Source: Deltaproteobacteria bacterium UBA5205 (GTDB lineage: Bacteria > Desulfobacterota > Syntrophorhabdia > Syntrophorhabdales > Syntrophorhabdaceae). Taken from it: DNA of 41,587 nt. The notes beneath the pieces were generated by a model. It had not been told where the DNA came from. It saw only the letters and a program-made list of their open reading frames with translations, and did no database searches. Position numbers and translations under genes: made by a program. The DNA is taken from NCBI GenBank assembly GCA_002412715.1, contig DHVP01000046.1, positions 60,052 through 101,638 on the forward strand, in the 5' to 3' direction. Every line of letters begins with the position of its first letter. The stretch's first letter is position 1. This document shows, one piece after another, positions 6,984 through 15,011 of the stretch.

Positions 6984-8411
6984 GTGTGTCCACTACTGAT
7001 GCAGCGGGAAGTTTTATTGAAGAGATCACCTTTTCTGGTTGTAAGGCAGATAAGTGACAGCGAGGTGCGGGTTTACAGCAAACTGAACGGCAATTTAACG
7101 ACGTTCGGTCCTGAAATAAATGATGTTTTCAGGATGTTCGACCGCCCGTGCAGTGCACAAACAGCGGCGGAAAGGATACCGGGGGTTTGCCGGTGCGACC
7201 CGGCGACCTTTATCGGGGAACTTTACGAAAAGCATTTTCTGGTGGAAGAGGGCAGGAGCGAAAGTGATATTTTTTCAGAATACGTTGCGAAAGCCCGGCA
7301 GCGGAATGCAATCGCAAAGATCTCCAAGGTCACCTTTCTTATATCCGCCCAATGCAACCTGGCCTGCAGAGGGTGCTATCACGGTTTTTATGAATTCAAA
7401 AGCAGTCATATGGACGCGAGCTTTGCGCACAGGGTTTTCGAGGGCCTTTTCCCATATCTGAAAAAGAGGGGAGTTCCCGCCCTGCTGGTATCCTTTCTTG
7501 GTTATGAACCCCTTTTGAACTTCGAGACGATGAAGGAGATCTGTGACGATGCTTGCAGACTTGGCGCAGAATACGGCATAGAGACGTCATTCAGAATATT
7601 TACCAATGCTTTTTTCGTGAGCGACGAAATATATGAATGGATCGGCCGCAACACGTCGCGGCTGAGCTTCAAGGTAAGCCTTGACGGAATACGTGAGGAC
7701 AATGACAGAAGGCGGGTGGACCATGCCGGCAAGGGCACCTATGACCGGGTGGTCAGGAACCTGAAGAAGATAATTGCCACGGGCGTCGAATGCGGTGTCA
7801 TAACGGTTCTCAGCCGGCTGAACCTGGCTAATATCGAGAAATTTGTCGATGAAATGGCTGCCATCGGAACAAAGAATATTACAGCGAACGTATTCTGCGG
7901 TCAATCAGAGAATGAGCGGAAGATGGAATTGGCGGAATCGGAAAAGTTCGAAGCCATACAAAGGATGGACATGGCGACTCAGAAGCACGGCATCGAATTT
8001 GACGGCGAATGGAAATTTGCCGTGGTGCAGATGATCACGGGCGCTCAATTCACCTGTCCCGCCGGGATAAAGCAGGTGGTCTTTTGCGCTGACGGCGCCA
8101 TCCATCCCTGTCAAAGATTTGCGGGTACCCGGATCAAATTCGGAACATACGAAGAGGGTTTCTGGGAAAAACTCGGTGAAGGCCGGTGCGAAAGCTATAA
8201 TTCCTGGACCGCAGATCTTTATGATGGCGTAATGGAAAGAACCAACCAAGACCACACGGACCTTACCGGCTGGAGCTGTCCCTTTGTCCCCTTCATACGG
8301 GGGGAGTGCCTCAGCAAGAACGTCGAAAGGGAGCTTAACGAACGCCTCCTCGAGTATTACGTTACACGTCCTATGAACAGGATAATAGCCAAATCACGCA
8401 TGAATTGCTGA
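6984..8411 (+). CDS. Radical SAM/SPASM-type enzyme with N-terminal PqqD-like region
   Basis: This 475-residue protein has a radical-SAM Cx3Cx2C motif (CNLACRGC, Cys124, 128 and 131), a glycine-rich SAM region (FLGYEPLLNF) and SLDG at about 232. A C-terminal cysteine set (Cys358, 368, 376, 432, 442) fits a SPASM-type auxiliary Fe-S cluster domain, and the chain ends in MNC. The first 90 residues (VYSKLNGNLTTFGPEINDVF to EKHFLVEEG) look like a PqqD/RRE-type peptide-binding fold. Such enzymes modify peptides or proteins, but no precursor peptide or transporter is evident nearby, so the substrate is unknown. It starts at GTG 6984 with GGGAG seven bases upstream; ATG 6999 is an alternative. It stands alone, under an operator shared with cysK, which suggests a link to cysteine or Fe-S supply. 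Confidence 0.85.
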   Translation: MCPLLMQREVLLKRSPFLVVRQISDSEVRVYSKLNGNLTTFGPEINDVFRMFDRPCSAQTAAERIPGVCRCDPATFIGELYEKHFLVEEGRSESDIFSEYVAKARQRNAIAKISKVTFLISAQCNLACRGCYHGFYEFKSSHMDASFAHRVFEGLFPYLKKRGVPALLVSFLGYEPLLNFETMKEICDDACRLGAEYGIETSFRIFTNAFFVSDEIYEWIGRNTSRLSFKVSLDGIREDNDRRRVDHAGKGTYDRVVRNLKKIIATGVECGVITVLSRLNLANIEKFVDEMAAIGTKNITANVFCGQSENERKMELAESEKFEAIQRMDMATQKHGIEFDGEWKFAVVQMITGAQFTCPAGIKQVVFCADGAIHPCQRFAGTRIKFGTYEEGFWEKLGEGRCESYNSWTADLYDGVMERTNQDHTDLTGWSCPFVPFIRGECLSKNVERELNERLLEYYVTRPMNRIIAKSRMNC

Positions 8412-8521
8412 CATCGTCAAACCGCACCCCGGGCCACCGGCCGGAATATCGTGGTTTGGCCAGTCGCCTCTTCGGGCCTTCCGGTCGCCTTTGCTTCATC
8501 CAGGGTAATGAGTATATTGTG

Positions 8522-8570
8522 TTGACAGCGCGGGACAGTTATTTTATATTAATCCTATCTCTTAGGTAGG
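8522..8570 (+). promoter_or_regulatory. Promoter-operator of the cysK operon (same design as at 6912)
   Basis: TTGACA (8522-8527), 17-bp spacer, TATATT (8545-8550), three bases, then CCTATCTCTTAGGTAGG (8554-8570), an imperfect version of the palindrome upstream of the SPASM gene, followed by GATTAAA. The stretch GTTATTTTATATTAA is identical in both promoters. Confidence 0.78.
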
Positions 8571-8580
8571 GATTAAACGT

Positions 8581-8628
8581 ATGCCGCAAGAGACATGCAA
8601 GGAGGCTACCCATGGCAACAATATTTGA
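8581..8628 (+). other. Possible 15-codon leader ORF overlapping the cysK start
   Basis: ATG at 8581 opens a 15-codon frame (MPQETCKEATHGNNI) that stops with TGA at 8626-8628, 17 bases inside cysK in another frame. It contains one Cys codon. A weak GTAGGG lies upstream. It may be chance; if translated, it could couple cysK translation to ribosome passage. Confidence 0.25.
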
Positions 8629-9607
8629 GGACAATTCGTTTTCGATAGGAAGGACGCCGCTGGTCAGGCTCAATAAGGTGACGGCGGGGGCCAAGGCGAC
8701 GGTGCTGGCCAAGGTCGAAGGGCGCAACCCTTCGTATTCCGTGAAGTGCCGGATCGGCGCCTCAATGGTATGGGATGCGGAAAAGACGGGCAGGTTGAAG
8801 CCGGGAATGGAGATCATCGAACCCACATCGGGCAATACCGGCATCGCTCTTGCCTTTGTCGCCGCCGCCAGGGGATACAGGCTGACCTTGACCATGCCCG
8901 AGACGATGTCCGTAGAGAGGCGCAAGGTGCTCAAGGCCCTCGGGGCCAATATCATTCTTACGGAAGGGGCCAGGGGCATGAAAGGGGCCATCGCAAAGGC
9001 CGAAGAGATAGTCGCCGGCGACGCCTCACGGTATTTCCTTCCTCAGCAGTTTGAGAACCCTGCCAATCCTGCCATCCATGAGGCGACGACCGCCGTCGAG
9101 ATCTGGAACGACACCGACGGGAAGATGGATGTCCTGGTTTCGGGCGTCGGTACAGGCGGCACGATCACGGGAATAAGCAGGTACTTCAAACTCACGAAAG
9201 GCAAAAAGATCGTTTCTGTCGCCGTCGAGCCCATCCACTCCCCCGTCCTCACGCAGGCGCGAAATGGCGAGGAATTGAAACCGGGGCCCCACAAGATCCA
9301 GGGGATCGGCGCCGGTTTCGTGCCGAAGGTGCTGGACCTTTCCCTCGTCGACCGCATAGAGACGGTCAGCAATGATGAGGCGGTCGAAATGGCGAGGCGC
9401 CTTGCCCGCGAAGAAGGGATCTTAAGCGGCATATCCTGCGGCGCCGCTGCGCATGTCGCGGTGAAGCTGGCGCAGGAGCCTGCATACGCCGGGAAGACGA
9501 TAGTCGTCATACTGCCCGATGGAGGCGAGCGCTACCTGTCGACGGTACTCTTTGAAGGGTTGCTGGGCGGCCTTGATTCCGCCGGCGCCTCCGATATACC
9601 GATCTGA
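8612..9607 (+). CDS. cysK: Cysteine synthase (O-acetylserine sulfhydrylase)
   Basis: This 331-residue PLP enzyme makes cysteine from O-acetylserine and sulfide. It shows GRTPLVRLNKV, the PLP-lysine segment NPSYSVKCRIGA (Lys45), the TSGNTGI loop that binds the substrate carboxylate, GTGGTITGISRY for the PLP phosphate, and GISCGAAAHVA near the C-terminus. A near-perfect AAGGAGG lies six bases before ATG 8612. It leads an operon cysK-xdhC-ridA-larE-mnmA-like with short gaps or overlaps, and has an operator that resembles the Rrf2 gene's own. Its partner serine acetyltransferase is encoded at 21805-22758. Confidence 0.96.
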   Translation: MATIFEDNSFSIGRTPLVRLNKVTAGAKATVLAKVEGRNPSYSVKCRIGASMVWDAEKTGRLKPGMEIIEPTSGNTGIALAFVAAARGYRLTLTMPETMSVERRKVLKALGANIILTEGARGMKGAIAKAEEIVAGDASRYFLPQQFENPANPAIHEATTAVEIWNDTDGKMDVLVSGVGTGGTITGISRYFKLTKGKKIVSVAVEPIHSPVLTQARNGEELKPGPHKIQGIGAGFVPKVLDLSLVDRIETVSNDEAVEMARRLAREEGILSGISCGAAAHVAVKLAQEPAYAGKTIVVILPDGGERYLSTVLFEGLLGGLDSAGASDIPI

Positions 9608-9625
9608 CGGGATGGCTTTAGTCTA

Positions 9626-10624
9626 ATGGAACCTTTTGATACGATTATCGGCTACCTCAGGGCAGGCAAGTCGGGTACCCTCGCGACCATAATATCGCGT
9701 GTTGGTGCCGCGCCGCGCGCTGCAGGCGCCAAGGTTTTCGTCGGCGATGACGGCCAGGTTTACGGGACGATAGGCGGAGGTTGCGTTGAGGCAGAGGTAT
9801 GGCAGCATGCCAGGGGGGTCCTGCGGCAGGAAGAGTCGAAAAGACTCCGCTACGCCATGAGCGGCAAGACTGTTGAAGATGAAGGGATGATATGCGGCGG
9901 AACGGTCGAACTCTTCCTTGAGCCCGTGACGGCGAAGCACAAGGATATCTATGAGACGATATTCAATTGCCTCCGTGGAGACGGCAGGGCGATCGTGTTT
10001 ACATCGACTGAAGGCACGCCCTTTCGGAAGTCATTGGTCACCGAAAACGGAGCGATACTGGGAGATTTGTCCGTACCCGATGCCCTGTGGGAATTTGGCG
10101 AGCTATCCGGCGGTTGTCCACCGCGCATTCAGGACGGTTTGCTGATAGAGACGGTGGTTTCGCCCGACCGCCTTTACATTTACGGAGCCGGTCACATATC
10201 GCAGCATATATCGAAAATGGCAAAGGCCGTCGATTTCCATGTGACCGTCGTAGATGACAGGGAGATCTTTGCGAACCGCGAGAGGTTCCCCGAAGCGGAC
10301 GAAGTCATCGTGGAGGAGTTCAGGGACGTCTTCACGAAGACCCGCCCGCCGCACAACGGTTACGCGGTTATCGTCACCCGGGGACACAAACACGATTCGG
10401 TCGTCCTTGAGGAAGTGTTGAAAAGGCCGCCCCGGTACACAGGTATGATCGGCAGCAAAAGAAAGGTGAAGATCCTCTTCGACGACCTTCGCGGGAAAGG
10501 GTTCAAAGAGGACACTCTGGGGACCGTGCACGCACCCATCGGCATCGATATCGGAGCTGAAACGCCCCAGGAGATCGCCGTGAGCATCATAGCAGAGCTT
10601 ATCAAGATCAGGAGCGCCGCATGA
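9626..10624 (+). CDS. XdhC/CoxI family protein
   Basis: This 332-residue protein has both family domains: an N-terminal XdhC/CoxI domain (TLATIISRVGAAPRAAGAK, GTIGGGCVEAE, GMICGGTVELF) and a C-terminal Rossmann-like XdhC_C domain (LYIYGAGHISQHIS with GAGHIS, then VVDDREIFANRERFPEAD and GMIGSKRKVK). Family members bind molybdenum cofactor and help sulfurate it for insertion into xanthine dehydrogenase-type enzymes; selenium-dependent hydroxylases also use relatives. No molybdenum hydroxylase is in the window, so the client is elsewhere. It sits between cysK and ridA; its stop overlaps the ridA ATG by 4 bp. Confidence 0.9.
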   Translation: MEPFDTIIGYLRAGKSGTLATIISRVGAAPRAAGAKVFVGDDGQVYGTIGGGCVEAEVWQHARGVLRQEESKRLRYAMSGKTVEDEGMICGGTVELFLEPVTAKHKDIYETIFNCLRGDGRAIVFTSTEGTPFRKSLVTENGAILGDLSVPDALWEFGELSGGCPPRIQDGLLIETVVSPDRLYIYGAGHISQHISKMAKAVDFHVTVVDDREIFANRERFPEADEVIVEEFRDVFTKTRPPHNGYAVIVTRGHKHDSVVLEEVLKRPPRYTGMIGSKRKVKILFDDLRGKGFKEDTLGTVHAPIGIDIGAETPQEIAVSIIAELIKIRSAA

Positions 10625-11004
10625 AAGAGATCATTGCAACGCCCGACGCGCCTCGCGCCATAGGGCCTTACTCGCAGGCAGTAAAGGTTGCCGCCGGCGG
10701 AATGCTTTTCTGCTCCGGCCAGATCCCCATCGATCCGGCGACGGGCCAGATCGTGGAGGGATCGGCCGGGATGCAGGCGCGGCAGGTCATGGAAAACTTG
10801 AAGACCGTAATCGAGGCGGCCGGATTTGCCATGGAACATATCGTGAAGACGACGATCTATCTCGCCGACATGGCAGGTTTTGCCGAAGTGAATAAGGCAT
10901 ATGAAACATTTTTTCACGAGAATTTCCCGGCGCGCTCGACCGTTGAGGTGAGCGCTCTGCCCCGGGGGGCGCTCGTGGAGATCGAAGCGATCGCATGCAG
11001 ATAG
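10621..11004 (+). CDS. ridA: RidA family enamine/imine deaminase
   Basis: This 127-residue protein begins with KEIIATPDAPRAIGPYSQAVK and contains LFCSGQIPIDPATGQIV, VVKTTIYLADM-type segment and the signature ARSTVEVSALPRGALVEIEAIA with the conserved Arg that binds the substrate carboxylate. RidA hydrolyses 2-aminoacrylate and related enamines made by PLP enzymes such as cysteine or threonine/serine lyases. Its place three genes from cysK fits removal of by-products of cysteine metabolism. ATG overlaps the xdhC stop and its own stop overlaps larE. Confidence 0.95.
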   Translation: MKEIIATPDAPRAIGPYSQAVKVAAGGMLFCSGQIPIDPATGQIVEGSAGMQARQVMENLKTVIEAAGFAMEHIVKTTIYLADMAGFAEVNKAYETFFHENFPARSTVEVSALPRGALVEIEAIACR

Positions 11005-11810
11005 ACGAGAGACTTGAGCGCAAGTACGACGACCTGAAAAGGTGCGTCAGATCCATGGAAAGGGTTGCCGTCACCTTCTCGGGTGGCGTGGACAGTACCT
11101 TGCTCCTGAAGGTCGGCATCGATGTCCTGGGGAGCGAGAATGTGCTGGCCCTGACCGCCGTATCGCCAACGTATCCCCGGGCGGAGAGGGAGGAAGCAGA
11201 GGCACTGGCGGCCGACATGGGGGCACGTCTGATCATGTTCGACTCCACTGAAATGGAGGACGAAGGCTTCCTGGTCAATACGCGCGATCGGTGCTACCAC
11301 TGCAAGACAAGTCTTTTCAAAACCGTCCGCGACATCGCTGGACGGGAAGGCTACGTCTTCATTCTCGAGGGTTCCAATGCGGACGACCTTAAGGACTTCC
11401 GCCCCGGCAGAAGGGCGTGTCTGGAACTCGATGTTAAGAGTCCTCTTCTGGATGCGGGGTTGACCAAGGAAGAGATCAGGACACTCTCCCGGGAGCTGGG
11501 CCTGAAAACGTGCGAAAAACCCGCGCAGGCGTGCCTCGCGTCGAGGATCCCGTACGGGACCGCCATAACCGTCGGGAGACTTGAGAATATAGAACGTGCC
11601 GAGGCTTTCATAAAGGGCCTCGGCGTATCGCAGGTCCGTGTACGGCATCACGGCAATACAGCCCGTATCGAGGTCGAAGAAGATGATTTCCCGCTCGTTC
11701 TCGAGCACAGGAACGAGATAGCGGAGGAATTGATGGGCATCGGATTCATATACGTCGCCCTGGACCTTCACGGCTACCGAACGGGCAGCATGAACGAGCC
11801 CGGACCTTAA
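10995..11810 (+). CDS. larE: LarE-type ATP-dependent sulfur transferase
   Basis: This 271-residue protein has a PP-loop ATPase motif (FSGGVDSTLLL, residues 28-38), the conserved RDRCYHCKTSLF (99-108) and KPAQACLASRIPYG (175-188). Cys180 lies where the sacrificial cysteine of LarE is found in the nickel-pincer cofactor pathway, and the two cysteines of RCYHCK are also conserved in many LarE homologues. LarE adds sulfur to the pyridinium dicarboxylate precursor of the Ni-pincer cofactor of lactate racemase. No larB, larC or larA is in the window, so the LarE-like protein may serve a distant partner or another thiolation. It overlaps ridA by 10 bp. Confidence 0.88.
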   Translation: MQIDERLERKYDDLKRCVRSMERVAVTFSGGVDSTLLLKVGIDVLGSENVLALTAVSPTYPRAEREEAEALAADMGARLIMFDSTEMEDEGFLVNTRDRCYHCKTSLFKTVRDIAGREGYVFILEGSNADDLKDFRPGRRACLELDVKSPLLDAGLTKEEIRTLSRELGLKTCEKPAQACLASRIPYGTAITVGRLENIERAEAFIKGLGVSQVRVRHHGNTARIEVEEDDFPLVLEHRNEIAEELMGIGFIYVALDLHGYRTGSMNEPGP

Positions 11811-11813
11811 GGA

Positions 11814-12914
11814 ATGATCGTGGCATCACCGGACAAAAAGACGGTCGCCGTCGGTATGAGCGGCGGAATTGATTCCACCGTGGCCGCCTGGCTCCTCAAG
11901 GAGGAGGGATACGCGGTGGTGGGCCTGACTATGAAGATCTGGGACGGTTCCATCGCCTGCGATGCGGTCCGGAGCGGCTGCTACGGACCCAATGAGGTCT
12001 CGGATATCGCGGATGCCCAAAGGGCGGCGGAGCGCCTCGGCATCCAACATCACGTTATGGACCTCTGCGGCGAATACAGACAGACGGTTCTGGCCTACTT
12101 CAGCGACGAGTACGCGGGCGGCAGGACGCCGAACCCCTGCGTTGTGTGCAATTCACGGATCAAGTTTGGCTCTCTTATCGAGAAGGCCCTGTCGAGTGGC
12201 GTCGGTTTCGATCTCTTCGCCACCGGTCATTATGCGCGCATATCCTACGACGAACGTACGGCGCGATATTTGCTCATGCGGGGAATCGACAATTCGAAAG
12301 ACCAGTCGTATTTCCTTCACCGTCTCAGCCAGGAACAGCTCGCAAGGGTCCTTTTCCCCCTGGGCGGCTATCGCAAGGAAGAGGTCAAAGCCATGGCCGT
12401 CAAGGCGGGTTTTACGGAATACCTCGAAAAGCCGGAGAGCCAGGATTTTCTTGAATGGGATGATTACGGGACGTTACTGAAGGAGCCTGCCCGGCCGGGG
12501 AACATCGTCGATCCTGACGGCAATGTCATAGGCACGCACCGGGGCATCGCCTTTTACACGGTGGGACAACGCAGGACGCTCGGCCTTGCCGGGATGAAGG
12601 AACCCTTCTACGTCCTTACGATCAATGCCGAAAGGAATGAAATCGTGGCCGGCCCCAGGAAACATCTCATGAGCGATGGCCTCACGGCGGGTGATATGAA
12701 TTGGATCGTGCCCGTCGGGCTCGTCCCCTCCCGGCCGGTTACGGTAAAGATCCGGTCGACCGCTCCGCCGGTTCCGTGCGAGGTAGCCGCCGGCCCCGGC
12801 AATACCGTGGAGGTCCGGTTTACCGATCCCCAGGAATCTGTCACGCCGGGTCAGTCCGTTGTCTTTTACGCCGATGACATCGTGGTCGGCGGCGGTACGA
12901 TAAGAAAGACATAG
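11814..12914 (+). CDS. MnmA/TrmU-like tRNA thiouridylase with altered catalytic cysteine
   Basis: This 366-residue protein belongs to the MnmA family (2-thiolation of tRNA wobble uridine). It has the PP-loop VAVGMSGGIDSTVAAW (residues 11-26), GRTPNPCVVCNSRIKFG with Cys109 and Cys112, FATGHYAR, and the tRNA-binding YTVGQRRTLG. Canonical MnmA has a second catalytic cysteine in an SQDICF-like segment; here the same place reads ESQDFLEW (208-215) with no cysteine. The NPCxxCN form is the CxxC type, which in some bacteria binds a [4Fe-4S] cluster. It may therefore be a paralogue with different chemistry rather than the cell's main MnmA. It follows larE with a 3-bp gap. Confidence 0.8.
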   Translation: MIVASPDKKTVAVGMSGGIDSTVAAWLLKEEGYAVVGLTMKIWDGSIACDAVRSGCYGPNEVSDIADAQRAAERLGIQHHVMDLCGEYRQTVLAYFSDEYAGGRTPNPCVVCNSRIKFGSLIEKALSSGVGFDLFATGHYARISYDERTARYLLMRGIDNSKDQSYFLHRLSQEQLARVLFPLGGYRKEEVKAMAVKAGFTEYLEKPESQDFLEWDDYGTLLKEPARPGNIVDPDGNVIGTHRGIAFYTVGQRRTLGLAGMKEPFYVLTINAERNEIVAGPRKHLMSDGLTAGDMNWIVPVGLVPSRPVTVKIRSTAPPVPCEVAAGPGNTVEVRFTDPQESVTPGQSVVFYADDIVVGGGTIRKT

Positions 12915-13252
12915 CGGGGCGTTCTCCGTCTCGTCAATTAAATTCCTAACGACGTATAAAACGATTGACGTATCGGGCGGTCAGCATCCCCGATCTTTGC
13001 TTGCCTGCATTCTTTCCTTCCTTCGCCGATCTTCGATCGCCGACCTTTCCACCTGGTCGTGAATGTATTGTGCGGGTGCCATCGTCAAGAACAAAAAAGC
13101 CCCGTGAAAGAACAGGCTGTCGAAGGGCGCCAGGAGTGCATACCGACAGCTCCGATCGAAGCGAAGTTGGAGACCATGGTTATAATTATAAAATGACAGA
13201 TCGTGAACGAAATCCGCGCAGTGAGAAAAATATAGCGAGGCTGGAGGTGGCC
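12915..13252. other. 338-bp intergenic region before the efflux operon
   Basis: This gap separates the mnmA-like gene from the efflux operon. A frame is open through it from 12965, but its residues look non-coding (Pro/Arg/Ser-rich, no family resemblance) and the efflux operon's first gene has a convincing start at 13253. A TATAAT at 13181-13186 with an adjacent A/T-rich stretch may be part of the efflux promoter, but I found no matching -35. No terminator, tRNA or riboswitch was recognised. Confidence 0.4.
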
Positions 13253-13642
13253 ATGAAAACGTTTTTGACAGTTTCCTTGATCCTGCTTATGACCGTATCC
13301 GTCGCTTACGCCAGGGATTATGAGGTGACCAAAAAAGCGGGAGATCTTAACGTAGAGATACGGATAGACAAGAATCCCCCTGTCGCCGGAACCAACAATG
13401 TCGAGATCGGCATCACCGATGCCTCCGGGAAGGCAATAACAGGCGCAAAGGTGGTACTCACTTATTCAATGCCGGCAATGACGGGGATGCCCCCCATGAA
13501 CTACAGGGTCGACGCGGTGCTTGCGGGGAATGTTTACAAGGCCAGGGTAAATTATTCCATGTCGGGTTCCTGGAACAATGAAGTAAGAATAACGCACGGC
13601 GGCAAGACCGTATCCGCGAGGTTCACCATCGATGCCAGGTGA
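13253..13642 (+). CDS. YtkA/FixH-like periplasmic protein of the metal-efflux operon
   Basis: The 129-residue product starts at ATG 13253 behind GGAGG (CTGGAGGTGGCC); the longer open frame from 12965 is rejected. The signal peptide is MKTFLTVSLILLMTVSVAYA. The mature part (VEIRIDKNPPVAGTNNVEI, then SMPAMTGMPPMNYR, then SGSWNNEVRITHGGK) resembles the YtkA-like/FixH domain, an immunoglobulin-like fold. The methionine-rich loop MPAMTGMPPM is a plausible copper-binding site, and such proteins commonly precede CusCBA-type genes. It probably acts as a periplasmic metal chaperone for the exporter; that role is inferred from context. Its end overlaps the next gene by 11 bp. Confidence 0.75.
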   Translation: MKTFLTVSLILLMTVSVAYARDYEVTKKAGDLNVEIRIDKNPPVAGTNNVEIGITDASGKAITGAKVVLTYSMPAMTGMPPMNYRVDAVLAGNVYKARVNYSMSGSWNNEVRITHGGKTVSARFTIDAR

Positions 13643-15011
13643 CGCCGGTTCTCACCAGATAATCACGGCGAGAAGGTTGGCATCGGGAATAATGCTTTTC
13701 CTGACCATGATCGTTATCATTTCCGCCGGTTCCTCGCCGCTTTTGGCCGCTGACGCCCCAATCCTGGACCTTGACGAACTTATCAGGGAAGCGCTGAGCA
13801 GGAACCCGGAACTGCTCGTGTCCGAGTCGAAGGTCTCCGCCTCGGGCTACAGGATACCCCAGGCGAAGAGCCTTCCCGATCCCATGTTCATGTTCGGTTA
13901 TCAGAATGAGGGGTTTCGTCAGCTCACCATAGGTGAAGAGGCCAACGCGATGGGGATGCTTTCCCTGTCGCAGATGTTTCCCTTTTTTGGAAAGCTGGAC
14001 CTGAAAGGACAGATGGCCGCAAAGGATGCGGAAAGTCTGAAGTCCCTGCACAAGGCCGCGCAGCTCAAGACGGTGGCAACGGTCAAACAGCTCTACTATG
14101 AGCTGTTCGTCGCCTATAAGAACATAGAGGTCCTGAAGAAGCTGGCGGACTACTCTTACAGGATAGAAGACGCCGCAACGGCACGGTACGCATCGGGCAT
14201 GGGTTCCCGGCAGGAGATAGTCATGGCTCAGACCGAGAGGTACATGCTCCTCGAAAGGGAAGAGATGCAGCGCCAGAAGATAGAGGTGCTTCAGGGGATG
14301 CTCAACAACACCCTCGGCAGGGACGCGAACTCACCTCTCGGCCGTCCCGTCGAGCTTCCTTACACCCCCTATATCTACAGTATCGAAGAGGCCCTTCAGA
14401 TGGCGAAGAGCAACTCTCCGGAGATCGAGTCGCGAAAGAGAATGGCTGAGGCCGCCGAGGCCAGGGTGAAGATGGCAAAGAAGGAATATTATCCCGATAC
14501 AACCCTGGGCGTCGGTTATTTCCCCAAGACGAAGGGCATGCTGGACATGTGGAACGTCACCGTTACCGTCAACATCCCCATATTCTACAAGACCAAACAG
14601 GAACAGGCGGTTCTCGAAGCCGAGTCGGGTCTTCTTGGCGCACGGCGCGAACTGGCGGCTGCCGAATACATGCTTTCTTCGGGCATAAGAGAGAACCATT
14701 CCATGGTACGGTCGTCGGAAAAATTGATGAAGCTTTACAGGGACGGCCTGATCCCGAAGACGTACCAGGATTTCCAGCTCGCCCTTTCCGGCTATGCGTC
14801 AGGCAAGACCGAGGCGATAACGGCCATTTCCCGGCTCAAGGCGCTCCTCGATACGGAACTCCTCTACTGGTCGCAGTATGCCCGGCGCGAGAGGGCAATA
14901 GCGACGCTCGATGCGATCACCGGAAGGACCACCTTCGAAACGGGGGTCCGGGACCAGAAGGCGAACCATAAGGAAACCGTGGGTCACACGCCGGGAGGAA
15001 CGACACGATGA
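13632..15011 (+). CDS. TolC/CusC-family outer-membrane efflux protein
   Basis: This 459-residue protein is the outer-membrane channel of the RND exporter. It has a signal sequence (hydrophobic stretch MLFLTMIVIISAGSS), then DLDELIREALSRNPEL, a typical start of an OEP domain, and two long helical repeats (around residues 40-230 and 240-430) rich in Ala/Glu/Lys. SLSQMFPFFGKLDLKG is a segment seen in metal-type OEPs. ATG 13632 overlaps the preceding gene by 11 bp; ATG 13692 would also give a good signal peptide. The stop overlaps the next start by 4 bp. It is expected to pair with the CusB/CusA products. Confidence 0.88.
   Translation: MPGDAGSHQIITARRLASGIMLFLTMIVIISAGSSPLLAADAPILDLDELIREALSRNPELLVSESKVSASGYRIPQAKSLPDPMFMFGYQNEGFRQLTIGEEANAMGMLSLSQMFPFFGKLDLKGQMAAKDAESLKSLHKAAQLKTVATVKQLYYELFVAYKNIEVLKKLADYSYRIEDAATARYASGMGSRQEIVMAQTERYMLLEREEMQRQKIEVLQGMLNNTLGRDANSPLGRPVELPYTPYIYSIEEALQMAKSNSPEIESRKRMAEAAEARVKMAKKEYYPDTTLGVGYFPKTKGMLDMWNVTVTVNIPIFYKTKQEQAVLEAESGLLGARRELAAAEYMLSSGIRENHSMVRSSEKLMKLYRDGLIPKTYQDFQLALSGYASGKTEAITAISRLKALLDTELLYWSQYARRERAIATLDAITGRTTFETGVRDQKANHKETVGHTPGGTTR

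Noticed and set aside
12965..13252. Longer first gene of the efflux operon starting at 12965
   Set aside because: The added residues are Pro/Arg/Ser-rich and unlike YtkA proteins, whereas ATG 13253 has a strong RBS and a clean signal peptide.
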